A stretch of 64,000 nt of DNA, taken from assembly GCF_900108855.1 (NCBI RefSeq), contig NZ_FNXY01000005.1, positions 202,617-266,616 on the forward strand, given 5' to 3'. Below, piece by piece: positions 9,819 to 18,695 of this stretch. Source of the DNA: Dyadobacter koreensis. GTDB taxonomy: Bacteria; Bacteroidota; Bacteroidia; Cytophagales; Spirosomataceae. The notes below the pieces were generated by a model that was given only the letters and a program-made list of their open reading frames with translations, ran no database searches and was not told the origin of the DNA. The position numbers and the translations under genes are program-made. Numbering within the stretch: position 1 is the stretch's first letter; every line of letters starts with the position of its first letter.

Positions 9819-10040
9819 ATGTACTGGACTCTCGAACTTGCATCATATCTGGAAGATGCTCCTTGGCCAGCTACCAAAGACGAGCTGATTGACTTCGCAA
9901 TTAGAACAGGAGCTCCGTTAGAAGTAGTTGAAAACCTACAAGAATTGGAAGATGATGGTCAGCCTTATGAAAGCATTGAGGAAATCTGGCCGGATTATCC
10001 GACCAAAGATGACTTCTTCTTTAATGAAGATGAATATTAA
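9819..10040 (+). CDS. DUF2795 domain-containing small acidic protein
   Basis: 73 residues, strongly acidic. MYWTLELASYLEDAPWPATKDELIDFAIRTGAPLEVVENLQEL matches the DUF2795 fold, a short helical domain with a PWPATKxELIxxA core found widely in bacteria. The C-terminus (DDGQPYESIEEIWPDYPTKDDFFFNEDEY) is typical of the Bacteroidota version. Function is unknown. It is monocistronic, with its own promoter at 9767 and its own terminator at 10049, which together with the small size suggests high and constitutive expression (inference). Confidence 0.88.
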   Translation: MYWTLELASYLEDAPWPATKDELIDFAIRTGAPLEVVENLQELEDDGQPYESIEEIWPDYPTKDDFFFNEDEY

Positions 10041-10048
10041 ATGAAGAG

Positions 10049-10073
10049 CGGCGCCAGCAGGTGCCGTTTTTTG
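10049..10073 (+). terminator. rho-independent terminator after the DUF2795 gene
   Basis: Stem CGGCGCC (10049-10055), loop AGCA, stem GGTGCCG (10060-10066), then TTTTTT. One G-T wobble pair. Confidence 0.8.
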
Positions 10074-10265
10074 TTTTTACGGGTTTCTCGTTTTATTAAC
10101 GGCATTGTTTTTTAGTATCTGAAAAAGGGATTTTGTGTAGATTAATTCAGTTAATATTTTTTTAATATTCTGAAAGGAATGTATATTAGTAACGTTATTA
10201 TGAAAAGCATTTAGCCAAAATCCAAATTGTTTTTTTCATAGTTAACTATCTATCCAGGCCAATTG

Positions 10266-10907
10266 ATGGAACTACGATTGCTTAAAGAGTTGGTCAGAAA
10301 GGGCGAGGGTGATCATGTGGAATTCAAGTTGAAATCTAATCACCCCGAGAAAATTGTCCGTGAACTAGTCGCTTTCGCCAATTCTGGCGGTGGAAAATTA
10401 TTCGTCGGTGTTGGAGATGACCGGACGATCAAAGGAGTGAAAGATTCAGATGAAGATGAATACACACTCGTTAAAGCGATTAATACTTATTGTTTTCCCA
10501 AACTTGATTACCGGTTAGAAAAAATTCCTATCGATATGGAGCGCGAGGTTCTGGTTTTGACCATTCCGCGAAGTCTCGATAAGCCACATTATGTTGTAGA
10601 TTCTTCGGGAATCAAAAAAGCTTATGTGCGCGTAGCGGATAAGTCGATCCAGGCTAGCAAGGAAATGCGTGAGATTATGCGTCGTGGCCGGTTCAAACGG
10701 GATATCCGTTTTCAATACGGCGACAAAGAAGAAAAACTAATGAAGCTTCTGGACGAGAAAAAGACGGTGACGGTCGAATTATTTGCAGCTGCCGCAGGAA
10801 TTTCCCGGAAAATTGCTTCAAATACTTTGGTTATGCTCGTACTCGCTAATGTATTGGAGGTGCACCCGCATGAAGTGCTGGATCATTTTACCGTAGCGAT
10901 GGCGTGA
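10266..10907 (+). CDS. AlbA_2 (Schlafen-like) putative DNA-binding protein
   Basis: Residues ~10-125 match the AlbA_2 domain (COG2865): EGDHVEFKLKSNHPEKIVRELVAFANSGGGKLFVGVGDDRTIKGV, followed by the PRSLDKPHYV...KKAYVRVADKSIQAS block. In this family the GGGxxxxGVxD loop is thought to bind nucleotides or nucleic acid. The last ~60 residues (LDEKKTVTVELFAAAAGISRKIASNTLVMLVLANVLEVHPHE) look like a winged helix, so a transcriptional regulator is plausible but unproven. I chose ATG 10266 rather than the TTG three bases upstream. It is shorter than full AlbA_2/HATPase regulators, a common form in Bacteroidota. It ends at a terminator shared with the convergent gene. Confidence 0.88.
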   Translation: MELRLLKELVRKGEGDHVEFKLKSNHPEKIVRELVAFANSGGGKLFVGVGDDRTIKGVKDSDEDEYTLVKAINTYCFPKLDYRLEKIPIDMEREVLVLTIPRSLDKPHYVVDSSGIKKAYVRVADKSIQASKEMREIMRRGRFKRDIRFQYGDKEEKLMKLLDEKKTVTVELFAAAAGISRKIASNTLVMLVLANVLEVHPHEVLDHFTVAMA

Positions 10908-10925
10908 AATGCCATGAAAAAAAAC

Positions 10926-10968
10926 AAGCGGTCCGTCGTTGCTGAAATTGCAAGGGACGGACCGCTTT
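10926..10968. terminator. bidirectional terminator between convergent genes
   Basis: A 12-base perfect inverted repeat, AAGCGGTCCGTC (10926-10937) and GACGGACCGCTT (10956-10967), with an 18-base loop. A T-run follows on the plus strand and an A-run precedes it, so it can terminate both the AlbA_2 gene and the DUF3127 gene. Confidence 0.8.
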
Positions 10969-10983
10969 ATAATATCTGAAATA

Positions 10984-11352
10984 CTAGAATGGAAGATCGT
11001 CCGATTCGTCTTCAGTAAATGTAGTTACAGGAGGCAAAGTGCTGTTGCTGCTTCCAGAGTTGTAAGAATTTCCGCCACCGTTTGCAGCACCCGCCTTATC
11101 AACTTTCCACGCTTTTACTTCTGTATACCAGCGATTGTTATATTCGCGGCTTTCAACATCGATCGATGCAGTTACAGCGTCGTTAACCTGTAAACCAGCC
11201 TGATCAATTTTGTCACCCCACAATGAAATGCATACTTTTTTTGGATACTGCGAAGGGATTTCAAGAATGAATTCCTGCTTCCGCCATGTTCCATTTTTAC
11301 CCTGACCAGATACCTCAGGGAGTAAAGCGATGACAGTTCCTGTTAATTCCAT
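10984..11352 (-). CDS. DUF3127 OB-fold protein with an SSB-like acidic tip
   Basis: 122 residues. MELTGTVIALLPEVSGQGKNGTWRKQEFILEIPSQYPKKVCISLWGDKID is the DUF3127 domain, predicted to adopt an OB fold like single-stranded DNA-binding proteins. After a flexible Gly/Ser/Asn-rich linker (about residues 80-108) the protein ends in DESDDLPF, close to the DDDIPF tip by which SSB recruits repair and replication enzymes. That makes an accessory ssDNA-binding role reasonable, though it is inference. Start ATG at 11352 chosen because the longer frame adds a stretch unrelated to the family. It probably uses the bidirectional terminator at 10926. Confidence 0.88.
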   Translation of the reverse strand: MELTGTVIALLPEVSGQGKNGTWRKQEFILEIPSQYPKKVCISLWGDKIDQAGLQVNDAVTASIDVESREYNNRWYTEVKAWKVDKAGAANGGGNSYNSGSSNSTLPPVTTFTEDESDDLPF

Positions 11353-11436
11353 GGAAAAACGTTTTGTAAGTTTTGCTAAAAAATAGAGATCAAAAGTAAT
11401 GGTTTTGCTTATGGAATGCAAAAGAGAATCGCATTC

Positions 11437-12576
11437 TCATCCAATTGCCTGCTCCAGATCTGCGATCAGATCTTCCACATCTTCGATGCCAACGCTAAGT
11501 CGGATCAGCGTATCTTTGAGCCCGGTTTTTTCACGTGCATCCTTGGGGATACTGGCGTGCGTCATGCTTGCAGGGTGCGTGCAAAGCGACTCAACACCTC
11601 CCAAAGATTCTCCCAGCGAAAATACTTCCAGATTTTCCATAACCCGAACAGCCTGTGCATAATCATCCCCTTTCAATTCAAAAGAAATGATACCGCCATA
11701 TCCGCGCATCTGACGCGAGGCAAGCAAATGTCCATCGTGTGAAGGAAGCCCGGGATAATAAACCTTTCCGACTTTGGGGTGATCTTCCAGCCACATGGAG
11801 ACAACTTTCGCATTTTCACAATGGCGCTGCATCCGGATATGTAAAGTTTTAATTCCTCTCAAAACAAGAAAACAGTCCTGCGGGCCGGGAACTGCACCGC
11901 TTGCGTTTTGAATAAATGCCAGTTGTTTTGCCAGTTCATCATCATTCACGATCAGAGCACCCATAACTGTATCTGAATGTCCGCCAAGATATTTTGTAAC
12001 CGAATGCATAACGATATCGGCACCCTGATCCAATGGATTTTGCAGGTAAGGCGAAGCAAATGTATTGTCCACTACGCTCAAAATTCCTTTGCTTTTGCAC
12101 AAACCGGTTACAGCTTCGATATCAATAATTTTCAGCAAAGGGTTTGTCGGCGTTTCAACCCAGATCATTTTCGTTTTTTCGGAAATCACCTTTTCAATTT
12201 CTGAAATATCGCTCATGTCAACGAAATGAAATATTAAACCGAACGGCTCATATATTTTTTTCATGATCCTGTATGTGCCGCCATAGATATCGTTGGTCGC
12301 AATAATTTCGTCGCCGGGTTTAAATAACTTCAATACTGCATCTGTTGCAGCTAAGCCGGAAGAATAACAAATGCCATGTTTTCCGTTTTCCAAAGCAGCC
12401 AGCGCAGTTTGCAAAGCGGTGCGCGTTGGGTTGTGAGTCCTGGAATACTCATAACCTTTATGTTTTCCCGGACTTTCCTGAACGTATGTTGAAGTCTGGT
12501 AAATGGGCGTCATGATTGCACCGGTTGTCGGATCAGGTTCAACGCCTGCGTGTATGGCTTTGGTAGCGAATTTCAT
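11437..12576 (-). CDS. metB: cystathionine gamma-synthase (trans-sulfuration PLP enzyme)
   Basis: PLP-dependent enzyme of the Cys/Met metabolism family, joining activated homoserine and cysteine into cystathionine for methionine synthesis. Visible motifs: YEYSRTHNPTRTALQTALAALE, YSSGLAAT, DIYGGTYR, VDNTFASPYLQNPLDQGADIVMHSVTKYLGGHSD with Lys195 as the Schiff-base lysine, and ESLGGVESLCTHPASMTHA near the C-terminus. 379 residues is full length. Sequence alone does not separate gamma-synthase from cystathionine gamma-lyase or O-acetylhomoserine-using variants, so the symbol is tentative. Divergent from the VTT-domain gene. Confidence 0.88.
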   Translation of the reverse strand: MKFATKAIHAGVEPDPTTGAIMTPIYQTSTYVQESPGKHKGYEYSRTHNPTRTALQTALAALENGKHGICYSSGLAATDAVLKLFKPGDEIIATNDIYGGTYRIMKKIYEPFGLIFHFVDMSDISEIEKVISEKTKMIWVETPTNPLLKIIDIEAVTGLCKSKGILSVVDNTFASPYLQNPLDQGADIVMHSVTKYLGGHSDTVMGALIVNDDELAKQLAFIQNASGAVPGPQDCFLVLRGIKTLHIRMQRHCENAKVVSMWLEDHPKVGKVYYPGLPSHDGHLLASRQMRGYGGIISFELKGDDYAQAVRVMENLEVFSLGESLGGVESLCTHPASMTHASIPKDAREKTGLKDTLIRLSVGIEDVEDLIADLEQAIG

Positions 12577-12708
12577 AGAATATAATGATCGTAAATTGAT
12601 TTCGCAAAATGTAAAAAAATCAAAGATAATCTTCTTGAAAAACCTTTTACCGAAAGAAGTCGTTAATTTGATATCTGAAATGTTTGTGTTGACTAAAAAT
12701 ATCTTCTT

Positions 12709-13395
12709 TTGGCAAATCCATTAGTAAAAAAACTCCCTTTACCCCTAGTTGTAAGCGTTTTACTCACTGTTGTTCCCTTGGTTACTACCTCATTACTGAC
12801 CGCGTCTGCGATTGCGAATGAAGAAATATTACGCGGCTGGTCCTTTGGGACCTGGACGCTTGTCACACTGGGTTTGACATTTACGTCTGCCATCGCCTTA
12901 ACACCGCCGACTTTTCTGGCGCTGGTCTTTGGCTATTTTCTTGGATGGTATGCAGTTCCGTATTTATTTATTTTAAATATGGGTGCAATCGGAATTTTAT
13001 ACGTTCTGGCAGATTTCTTCAATGCCGAATCGATCCGCATTTATCTGGTTCAGATTTATCCCCAAATCGAATCGCTCATCAGAAAATTCAAAGCAAACCA
13101 GTTTCGTCTTATCTTCTTTGCCAAGCTTTCGCCAGTTCTTCCTTTTACGATAACAAATTTATTTTTTAACGTCGTGGGTGCAAAGCTGCCTCAGGTACTC
13201 GCTGGTGGTACTTTGGGAATGATTCCAAGAACTGTTCTGGCCGTGTGGGCTGGAAGAGAAGCGCAGGAAATCCGTTATTTACTGGAACATCCGAATGAAG
13301 GTTTGGGTACTAAAATCCTTCTTTTATCACTGATCGTTATTTCCTCGGTTGGCATTGGATATTTGTTTAAGGACAAGGAAGAATACAAGCATTGA
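12709..13395 (+). CDS. VTT-domain (TVP38/TMEM64, DedA-like) membrane protein
   Basis: 228 residues, polytopic. The core from about residue 60 (ALTPPTFLALVFGYFLGWYAVPYLFILNMGAIGILYVLADFF...) and the later RLIFFAKLSPVLPFTITNLFFNVVGAKLPQVLAGGTLGMIPRTVLAVWAGREA match the VTT domain: the FAKLSPVLPF-x-xxN segment is its re-entrant loop signature. Members move or flip lipids or undecaprenyl phosphate. A TTG at 12709 is the only plausible start: a TAA lies in frame 15 bases upstream and the next ATG is deep in the core. Exact substrate unknown. Confidence 0.82.
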   Translation: MANPLVKKLPLPLVVSVLLTVVPLVTTSLLTASAIANEEILRGWSFGTWTLVTLGLTFTSAIALTPPTFLALVFGYFLGWYAVPYLFILNMGAIGILYVLADFFNAESIRIYLVQIYPQIESLIRKFKANQFRLIFFAKLSPVLPFTITNLFFNVVGAKLPQVLAGGTLGMIPRTVLAVWAGREAQEIRYLLEHPNEGLGTKILLLSLIVISSVGIGYLFKDKEEYKH

Positions 13396-13520
13396 CATTA
13401 CGCAAATGTTAAATGTGTTCAGAATGATAATATCGTATAATAACAGGATATAAAACCACATAAATACATGAAGTTAATCCTGTTTATTTGCATTTAAGTT
13501 ATACTTATTAAAAAAGTAGA

Positions 13521-15113
13521 ATGAAATCCTTACCCTTAATCGATCTGCTTATTGTCATTGTCTATCTGGTAGGGATGGTCGCGGTGGGTATATACTTTTC
13601 GCGAAAAAATACGACGGCAGACCAGTTTACGAAGGCTTCGGGAAAAATTCCGGGCTGGGCGATAGGGATTTCAATTTATGCAACTTTTTTAAGCAGTAAT
13701 ACTTTTCTGGGAGTGCCTGGAAAAGCTTTTGGAAGTAACTGGAATTCATTCGTTTTTAGCTTATCCATGCCGCTTGCCGCCTGGGTCGCTACGAAATTTT
13801 TTATACCATTTTACAGAAATACGGGAGCTGTCTCGGCTTATACTCATCTAGAACATCGCTTCGGTCCGTGGGCCAGAACCTATGCAGTTGTCTGTTTTCT
13901 GTTGACGCAGCTTGCCAGGATGGGTTCGATATTTTTTGGAATCGCGCTCAGTTTGCAGGCTTTAACCGGATATCCGATGGCTACGATAATGATCGTAGTT
14001 GGAATTTGTATCGTGCTTTATACCGTAATGGGCGGAATGGAGGCTGTTATCTGGACAGAAGTTGTTCAGGGAGTGATCAAAACTGCCGGTGCTTTGATCA
14101 TTTTATATCTGGTAGTTTCGGGTATGGATGGAGGCGTGTCAAAAATTATTGATATTGGAAAAGTAGATAATAAATTCAGTCTCGGAAGTTTTGCGCCAGA
14201 CTTTACGCAGTCTTCATTTTGGGTAGTGTTGTTGTACGGTTTCTTCATGAACCTCAACAACTTTGGTATGGACCAGAATTATGTTCAGCGGTATCATACG
14301 ACCACATCAATTAAGGAAGCGGCGGGCTCTGTCTGGTTATGCGTTTATTTATATTTACCGGTTTCGCTGATCTTTTTTATTCTTGGGTCATGTCTGTTTG
14401 CATACTATCAGAGTAATCCGGAATTGTTAAATGCGGTCCAGATGCAGGTGGCAGGGGAGCGTTTGCCTAATGGTACGCCGGAAGCAATTCGCACGCTGGC
14501 TTCGACCTTGACACCGGCAGACATAGGCGACAAAGTGATGCCACATTTTATGGTTACGAAAGTTCCCGTAGGCCTTCTTGGGCTAATTATTGCAGCGATT
14601 ATGTCTGCCGCGATGAGCACGATCAGTTCAGGAATGAATGCCTCTGCAACCGTGTTTATGGTAGATATTTATCAGCGGTATGTTAAAAAAGATATGTCTC
14701 CGAAGCAATCCATGACATTATTATACATCGCTACAACAGGGTTTGGGCTTTTGGGCATGGTCACCGGAATTGCGATGATTGGTGTAAAAAGTGTACTGGA
14801 TGTCTGGTGGCTGCTGTCAGGAATTTTCGCAGGAGGTATGCTCGGATTATTTCTTTTGGGAATAATCTCAAAAAATACTAAAAATACTGAAACGCTGACA
14901 GCAACTTTAATTGGTATCGTAGTTATTATCTGGATGACGTTTTCGGCGAAATTGCCGGATGAGTATTCGTTTCTGAGAAATCCGCTTCATCAAAATATGG
15001 TGATGGTTGTAGGCACACTTTCTATTTTTCTTGGAGGTTTGTTGCTGACAAGATTAAAAGGAAAACCCATAGAGATTGAAAAGGAAATCCTTGCCGACGG
15101 CCATATTTCCTGA
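13521..15113 (+). CDS. sodium:solute symporter (SSS family)
   Basis: 530-residue secondary transporter with about 13-14 membrane helices, using the sodium gradient for uptake. The N-terminal LIDLLIVIVYLVGMVAVGIYFSRKNTTADQFTKASGKIPGWAIGISIYATFLSSNTFLGVPG and the IIAAIMSAAMSTISSGMNASATVFMVDIYQRY block are the usual SSS signatures; the SxSS/S-T region near helix 9 forms the sodium site in the family. About 100 bases downstream lies an aldolase of the DapA/NanA family, then a SUMF1-sialidase fusion, so the cargo is probably a sugar acid or related compound released or used by them. Sialic acid is one option but is not proven by the sequence. Confidence 0.9.
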   Translation: MKSLPLIDLLIVIVYLVGMVAVGIYFSRKNTTADQFTKASGKIPGWAIGISIYATFLSSNTFLGVPGKAFGSNWNSFVFSLSMPLAAWVATKFFIPFYRNTGAVSAYTHLEHRFGPWARTYAVVCFLLTQLARMGSIFFGIALSLQALTGYPMATIMIVVGICIVLYTVMGGMEAVIWTEVVQGVIKTAGALIILYLVVSGMDGGVSKIIDIGKVDNKFSLGSFAPDFTQSSFWVVLLYGFFMNLNNFGMDQNYVQRYHTTTSIKEAAGSVWLCVYLYLPVSLIFFILGSCLFAYYQSNPELLNAVQMQVAGERLPNGTPEAIRTLASTLTPADIGDKVMPHFMVTKVPVGLLGLIIAAIMSAAMSTISSGMNASATVFMVDIYQRYVKKDMSPKQSMTLLYIATTGFGLLGMVTGIAMIGVKSVLDVWWLLSGIFAGGMLGLFLLGIISKNTKNTETLTATLIGIVVIIWMTFSAKLPDEYSFLRNPLHQNMVMVVGTLSIFLGGLLLTRLKGKPIEIEKEILADGHIS

Positions 15114-15217
15114 TGAAGTGATTGTACTTAAACAAGTAGTCAATAATTTGATCCGCTAAGATCCAGGTTGAACTGGCGCATTCTGACAAAATTTTACGCA
15201 ATATTTATAAAACTGGT

Positions 15218-16180
15218 ATGACAGCAATTACCAATTCTTTGCCGCAAGGATTTATTCCTGTTATGTTAACACCTTTTCTGGAAACAGGAGAAGTGGATTA
15301 TGCTGGCTTAAAAACACTAACAGAATTTTATTTAACAACAGGTGCAGCAGGACTTTTTGCAAATTGTCTTTCCAGCGAAATGTTTGAACTGAGTGAAGAT
15401 GAGAGGATTTCTGTAACAAAAGCTGTTGTGGATCAAGTGGCGGGAAGATTACCAGTCGTCGCAACAGGAACGTTCGGAGGGCCTATTTCTGATCAGGCTG
15501 AATTTGTAAAACGTATATACGGTACCGGTGTGCAGGCCGCCATTATTATATCAGGTCTGATAGCCGATGAGAGTGATTCTGATGAGGAATTTTTGAAAAA
15601 TGCGCTAGAATTAATTTCCCTGACCGGAGATATTCCTCTCGGTTTTTATGAATGTCCTGTTCCTTATAAAAGACTGGTTCCGAGCAACATTCTGGAACCA
15701 TTAGTTGCAACCGGGCGAGTGGTTTATCATAAAGATACTTGTCTGGATCTGGCGGAGGTAAAACAGCGGATCGCTCTGGCGGACGGCCAGCAATTTGGTC
15801 TTTATGACGCATATATGGTAAACGCCGTTGCGTCATTAAAAGCAGGAGCTGCTGGACTTTCCTGTATTCAGGGAAATATTTATCCGGAACTTGTCGTCTG
15901 GATCTGCAAAAATTTCAATAATCCGGAACGGCAGGAAGACGTTAAAAAGGTGCAGCAGTTTTTTATCGATTCGATGGATCTTGTCCATACTGCCTATCCG
16001 ATTATCGCAAAATACAGTTTACAAAAAAGAGGTTTCCCGATATCACTTTATACAAGAAGAGAAGTTGGAGTGTTAACTCCAGAATTAAAAACTCAGATGG
16101 ATAATTTGTTGGTCGAAGTGGAAAAGATACAGGCCGATTTGGGTATTCCCAGTAATTTCACCCAGTATTTGGTAAAATAA
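15218..16180 (+). CDS. dihydrodipicolinate synthase/N-acetylneuraminate lyase family aldolase
   Basis: 320-residue class I aldolase of the DapA/NanA superfamily, which cleaves or forms 2-oxo acids through a lysine Schiff base. Key residues are in place: Tyr144 in LGFYECPVPYKR and Lys172 in VVYHKDTC. The pyruvate-carboxylate loop, usually GxTGE, reads NCLSSEMFELSEDE, so it is divergent, arguing against a housekeeping DapA. C-terminal KYSLQKRGFPISLYTRREVGVLTPELKTQMD is also atypical for DapA. It lies between the symporter and the sialidase-like gene (16 bases to the latter), which favours a catabolic lyase for a sugar acid; substrate unknown. Confidence 0.88.
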   Translation: MTAITNSLPQGFIPVMLTPFLETGEVDYAGLKTLTEFYLTTGAAGLFANCLSSEMFELSEDERISVTKAVVDQVAGRLPVVATGTFGGPISDQAEFVKRIYGTGVQAAIIISGLIADESDSDEEFLKNALELISLTGDIPLGFYECPVPYKRLVPSNILEPLVATGRVVYHKDTCLDLAEVKQRIALADGQQFGLYDAYMVNAVASLKAGAAGLSCIQGNIYPELVVWICKNFNNPERQEDVKKVQQFFIDSMDLVHTAYPIIAKYSLQKRGFPISLYTRREVGVLTPELKTQMDNLLVEVEKIQADLGIPSNFTQYLVK

Positions 16181-16196
16181 AAAAAAGGTTACTAAA

Positions 16197-18197
16197 ATGA
16201 ATTGGATTCGCATAACATTTCTTGCAGGTTTATTGACGCAGACAGCATTTTCCCAGACCACAAATTCTTTGGGAATTACACTGGCAGATATTCCCGCAGG
16301 AAAATTTTACATGGGTTCAGAAGGTGAAGGAGAAAATGCGGATGAAAATCCGGTTCATCGGGTGACCGTATCGAAACCGTTCAGAATGGCGATAACAGAA
16401 ATTACGAATGCGCAATTTGAAGCTTTTGATCCATCACATAAAAAATTCAGAGGTAAGGACGGATTTTCCAAGGAAGATGATGAAGCCGTTGTTTTTGTCA
16501 GTTATCGGGACGCGACGGCTTTTTGTGAATGGTTGGGTAAAAAAGAAGGTAAAAAATATCGTTTGCCGACAGAGGCGGAGTGGGAATATGCTTGCAGAGC
16601 AGGAACAGTTACAGATTTTTCTACGGGAAGGTTTCTATCGAAAGCACATTTGAAAAGTCAGAAAACGGATCGGGAACAGGTTATCGTTTCATTAAAAGTG
16701 GGTCAGGCCGAGGCAAATAAATTTGGATTATACGACCTGCATGGAAATGTCGAAGAATGGTGTTCGGACTGGTATGGCGCTTATTCGGCTGGCGAGCAAA
16801 AAGATCCGGTTGGAAGAATTTCTGGTCTATACCGCGTGACGCGAGGCGGAAGTCACGGTACGCCACTGACCTATCTGCGATCGTCGAACCGTATGGCCAT
16901 GATTCCGGAAGACAAACATTTTCAGCTGGGTTTCAGAATCGTTGAAGGAGATCTTCCCGTAACAAAACCGCTTCCGGCGGAGCCTGCTACTTTTGTTTAT
17001 CAAAATGTTTCCCAAAAACCTTTTTCATGGAAAAAAGTGTCAGACACAAAGCCGATTTTCATGGAACCTATCCGGTATGTGAACAAACCGGAATGCACAG
17101 ACGAAGTGCCCTTTTTTCAACATAATCACTGCCCGGCAATCACGTGGTGTCCGAATGGAGATTTGCTCGCTGCATGGTTTTCAACCAACCAGGAATCAGG
17201 AAGGGAAATGACAATTCTGGCCAGTCGTTTGCGGGCAGGACAGCAGAACTGGGATAAGCCTTCGGAGTTTTTTAATGTACCGGACAGGAATATGACAGGA
17301 ACTTCGCTCTTCGACGATGGAAAGGGGACTTTGTATCATATGAACGGAGTTGAAACGGATGGCGATTGGAAAAATCTTGCCATGGTCTTACGAACCAGTA
17401 AGGACAACGGAGCAACCTGGTCCATCCCGTCAATGGCTGATCCAGAGCATCAGGTCCGGAATCAGGTTATTGCAGGTATGAGTCAAACAAAAGAAGGCTG
17501 GCTGGTTCAGGCGGGAGATGCCGATCCGGGACCGGTCGGAGGAACAGCGATACATGTGAGTAAGGATGGAGGAAAAACCTGGGAAAATCCTTATCCTGGA
17601 AAGGAGACACCGGATTTTAAGGAGGGGAGGTCAGGCGGATTAATTGCGGGAATTCATGCGGGTGTCGTACAATTAAAAGACGGTAGTCTGTTTGCGCTGG
17701 GAAGAAATAATAACATAGAAGCGCAGGAAGGATCTGGTTTTCGAATGCCGGCGAGCATATCGAAGGACATGGGAAAAACCTGGAATTATGCTGCTTCTGA
17801 ATTTCCGCCGATTGCCGGGGGACAGCGGTTAATCTTATTCAGGCTTAATGAAGGGCCGCTGCTGGTGATTTCATTCACGCATCATCCCGAAGAAACGGAT
17901 GAGAAAAAAATCGGAATGACTTTCAAAGACTCAAAGGGAAATTCTTACAAAGGATACGGCATGTATGCGGCTTTGTCCTATGACGAGGGAAAAACCTGGC
18001 CGGTTAAAAAATTATTAACAGACAAAAAAGAACGATACCTGAACGGAGGTGCATGGACTGGTGCATTCGAAATGGATGAAAAAAATGCAGAGCCGAGGGG
18101 ATACCTGGCACTGACACAATCACCGGACAACCTTATTCATTTGATAAGCAGTAGTATACATTATCGATTCAACCTGAATTGGTTAACAGCTGACTAA
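16197..18197 (+). CDS. secreted SUMF1-like/sialidase-like (BNR) fusion protein
   Basis: 666 residues with a signal peptide (cleavage near FSQ-TT, residue 20). Residues ~29-250 form a formylglycine-generating-enzyme (SUMF1) fold: IPAGKFYMGSEGEGENADENPVHRVTV, YRLPTEAEWEYACRAG, LYDLHGNVEEWCSDWY, RVTRGGSHG. The paired cysteines that active FGEs carry just after RGGS are missing (HGTPLTYLRSSNR), so it should not be a sulfatase-activating enzyme. Residues ~285-660 are a sialidase-type beta propeller with four Asp boxes of the SxDxGxTW kind at about 401, 455, 522 and 594, ending LISSSIHYRFNLNWL. Probably a periplasmic or surface glycosidase-like protein feeding the upstream aldolase and symporter; glycan specificity unknown. 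Confidence 0.87.
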   Translation: MNWIRITFLAGLLTQTAFSQTTNSLGITLADIPAGKFYMGSEGEGENADENPVHRVTVSKPFRMAITEITNAQFEAFDPSHKKFRGKDGFSKEDDEAVVFVSYRDATAFCEWLGKKEGKKYRLPTEAEWEYACRAGTVTDFSTGRFLSKAHLKSQKTDREQVIVSLKVGQAEANKFGLYDLHGNVEEWCSDWYGAYSAGEQKDPVGRISGLYRVTRGGSHGTPLTYLRSSNRMAMIPEDKHFQLGFRIVEGDLPVTKPLPAEPATFVYQNVSQKPFSWKKVSDTKPIFMEPIRYVNKPECTDEVPFFQHNHCPAITWCPNGDLLAAWFSTNQESGREMTILASRLRAGQQNWDKPSEFFNVPDRNMTGTSLFDDGKGTLYHMNGVETDGDWKNLAMVLRTSKDNGATWSIPSMADPEHQVRNQVIAGMSQTKEGWLVQAGDADPGPVGGTAIHVSKDGGKTWENPYPGKETPDFKEGRSGGLIAGIHAGVVQLKDGSLFALGRNNNIEAQEGSGFRMPASISKDMGKTWNYAASEFPPIAGGQRLILFRLNEGPLLVISFTHHPEETDEKKIGMTFKDSKGNSYKGYGMYAALSYDEGKTWPVKKLLTDKKERYLNGGAWTGAFEMDEKNAEPRGYLALTQSPDNLIHLISSSIHYRFNLNWLTAD

Positions 18198-18233
18198 TCC
18201 GAAGATTTTTATAAATTCTTACTTCCTGACCCT

Positions 18234-18545
18234 ATGAACTTTCCTAATGAACAAATTCTTTATCGCGTTAGTCAGGGAGATGAAGCGGCATTTTCTCAAT
18301 TGCGCACGCATTTTCGTTCGCCCGCACTAAAATTCTGCAGGACTTTGCTCAAAGATGAACAGGAGGCCGAAAATGTAATAAAAGATGTGTTCGAGAAAAT
18401 CTGGGACTGCCGTGTTCAGATAAAACCGGAGGTTAGTTTTCAAAGTTATCTGTTTATTAACCTGCGAAATCATATTTTTGATCAGTTTAAAAAGTTCGAA
18501 AAGGATCAGATACTGAGGCAACAATATCTAAATAAGGTTATCTGA
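18234..18545 (+). CDS. orphan sigma-70 region 2 protein (truncated ECF sigma factor)
   Basis: 103 residues. ILYRVSQGDEAAFSQLRTHFRSPALKFCRTLLKDEQEAENVIKDVFEKIWDCRVQIKPEVSFQSYLFINLRNHIFDQFKK is a clear ECF sigma region 2, the part that binds core RNA polymerase and the -10 element. The protein stops at YLNKVI, before region 4, and I see no region-4 coding in any frame in the ~130 bases downstream. It is either a remnant of a full ECF sigma gene or a stand-alone region-2 protein. It starts 36 bases after the sialidase-like gene and precedes an AraC regulator. Confidence 0.7.
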   Translation: MNFPNEQILYRVSQGDEAAFSQLRTHFRSPALKFCRTLLKDEQEAENVIKDVFEKIWDCRVQIKPEVSFQSYLFINLRNHIFDQFKKFEKDQILRQQYLNKVI

Positions 18546-18695
18546 TATTCTACGATTTTATCAAAAGGAATTGCATCATTATTTCGGAAAAAAGATTTAA
18601 ATCCTTTCATAGATAGAATGGTGAGGTTTCGTTCTTACTTAATTTGAAAACGACTCATACAAGAAAGTATAAGTCTGGTCTTGCTAGTAAATACG

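Noticed and set aside
15218..16180. Housekeeping dihydrodipicolinate synthase (dapA)
   Set aside because: The carboxylate-binding loop is divergent and the gene is embedded in a transport/sialidase locus, so a catabolic aldolase is more likely.
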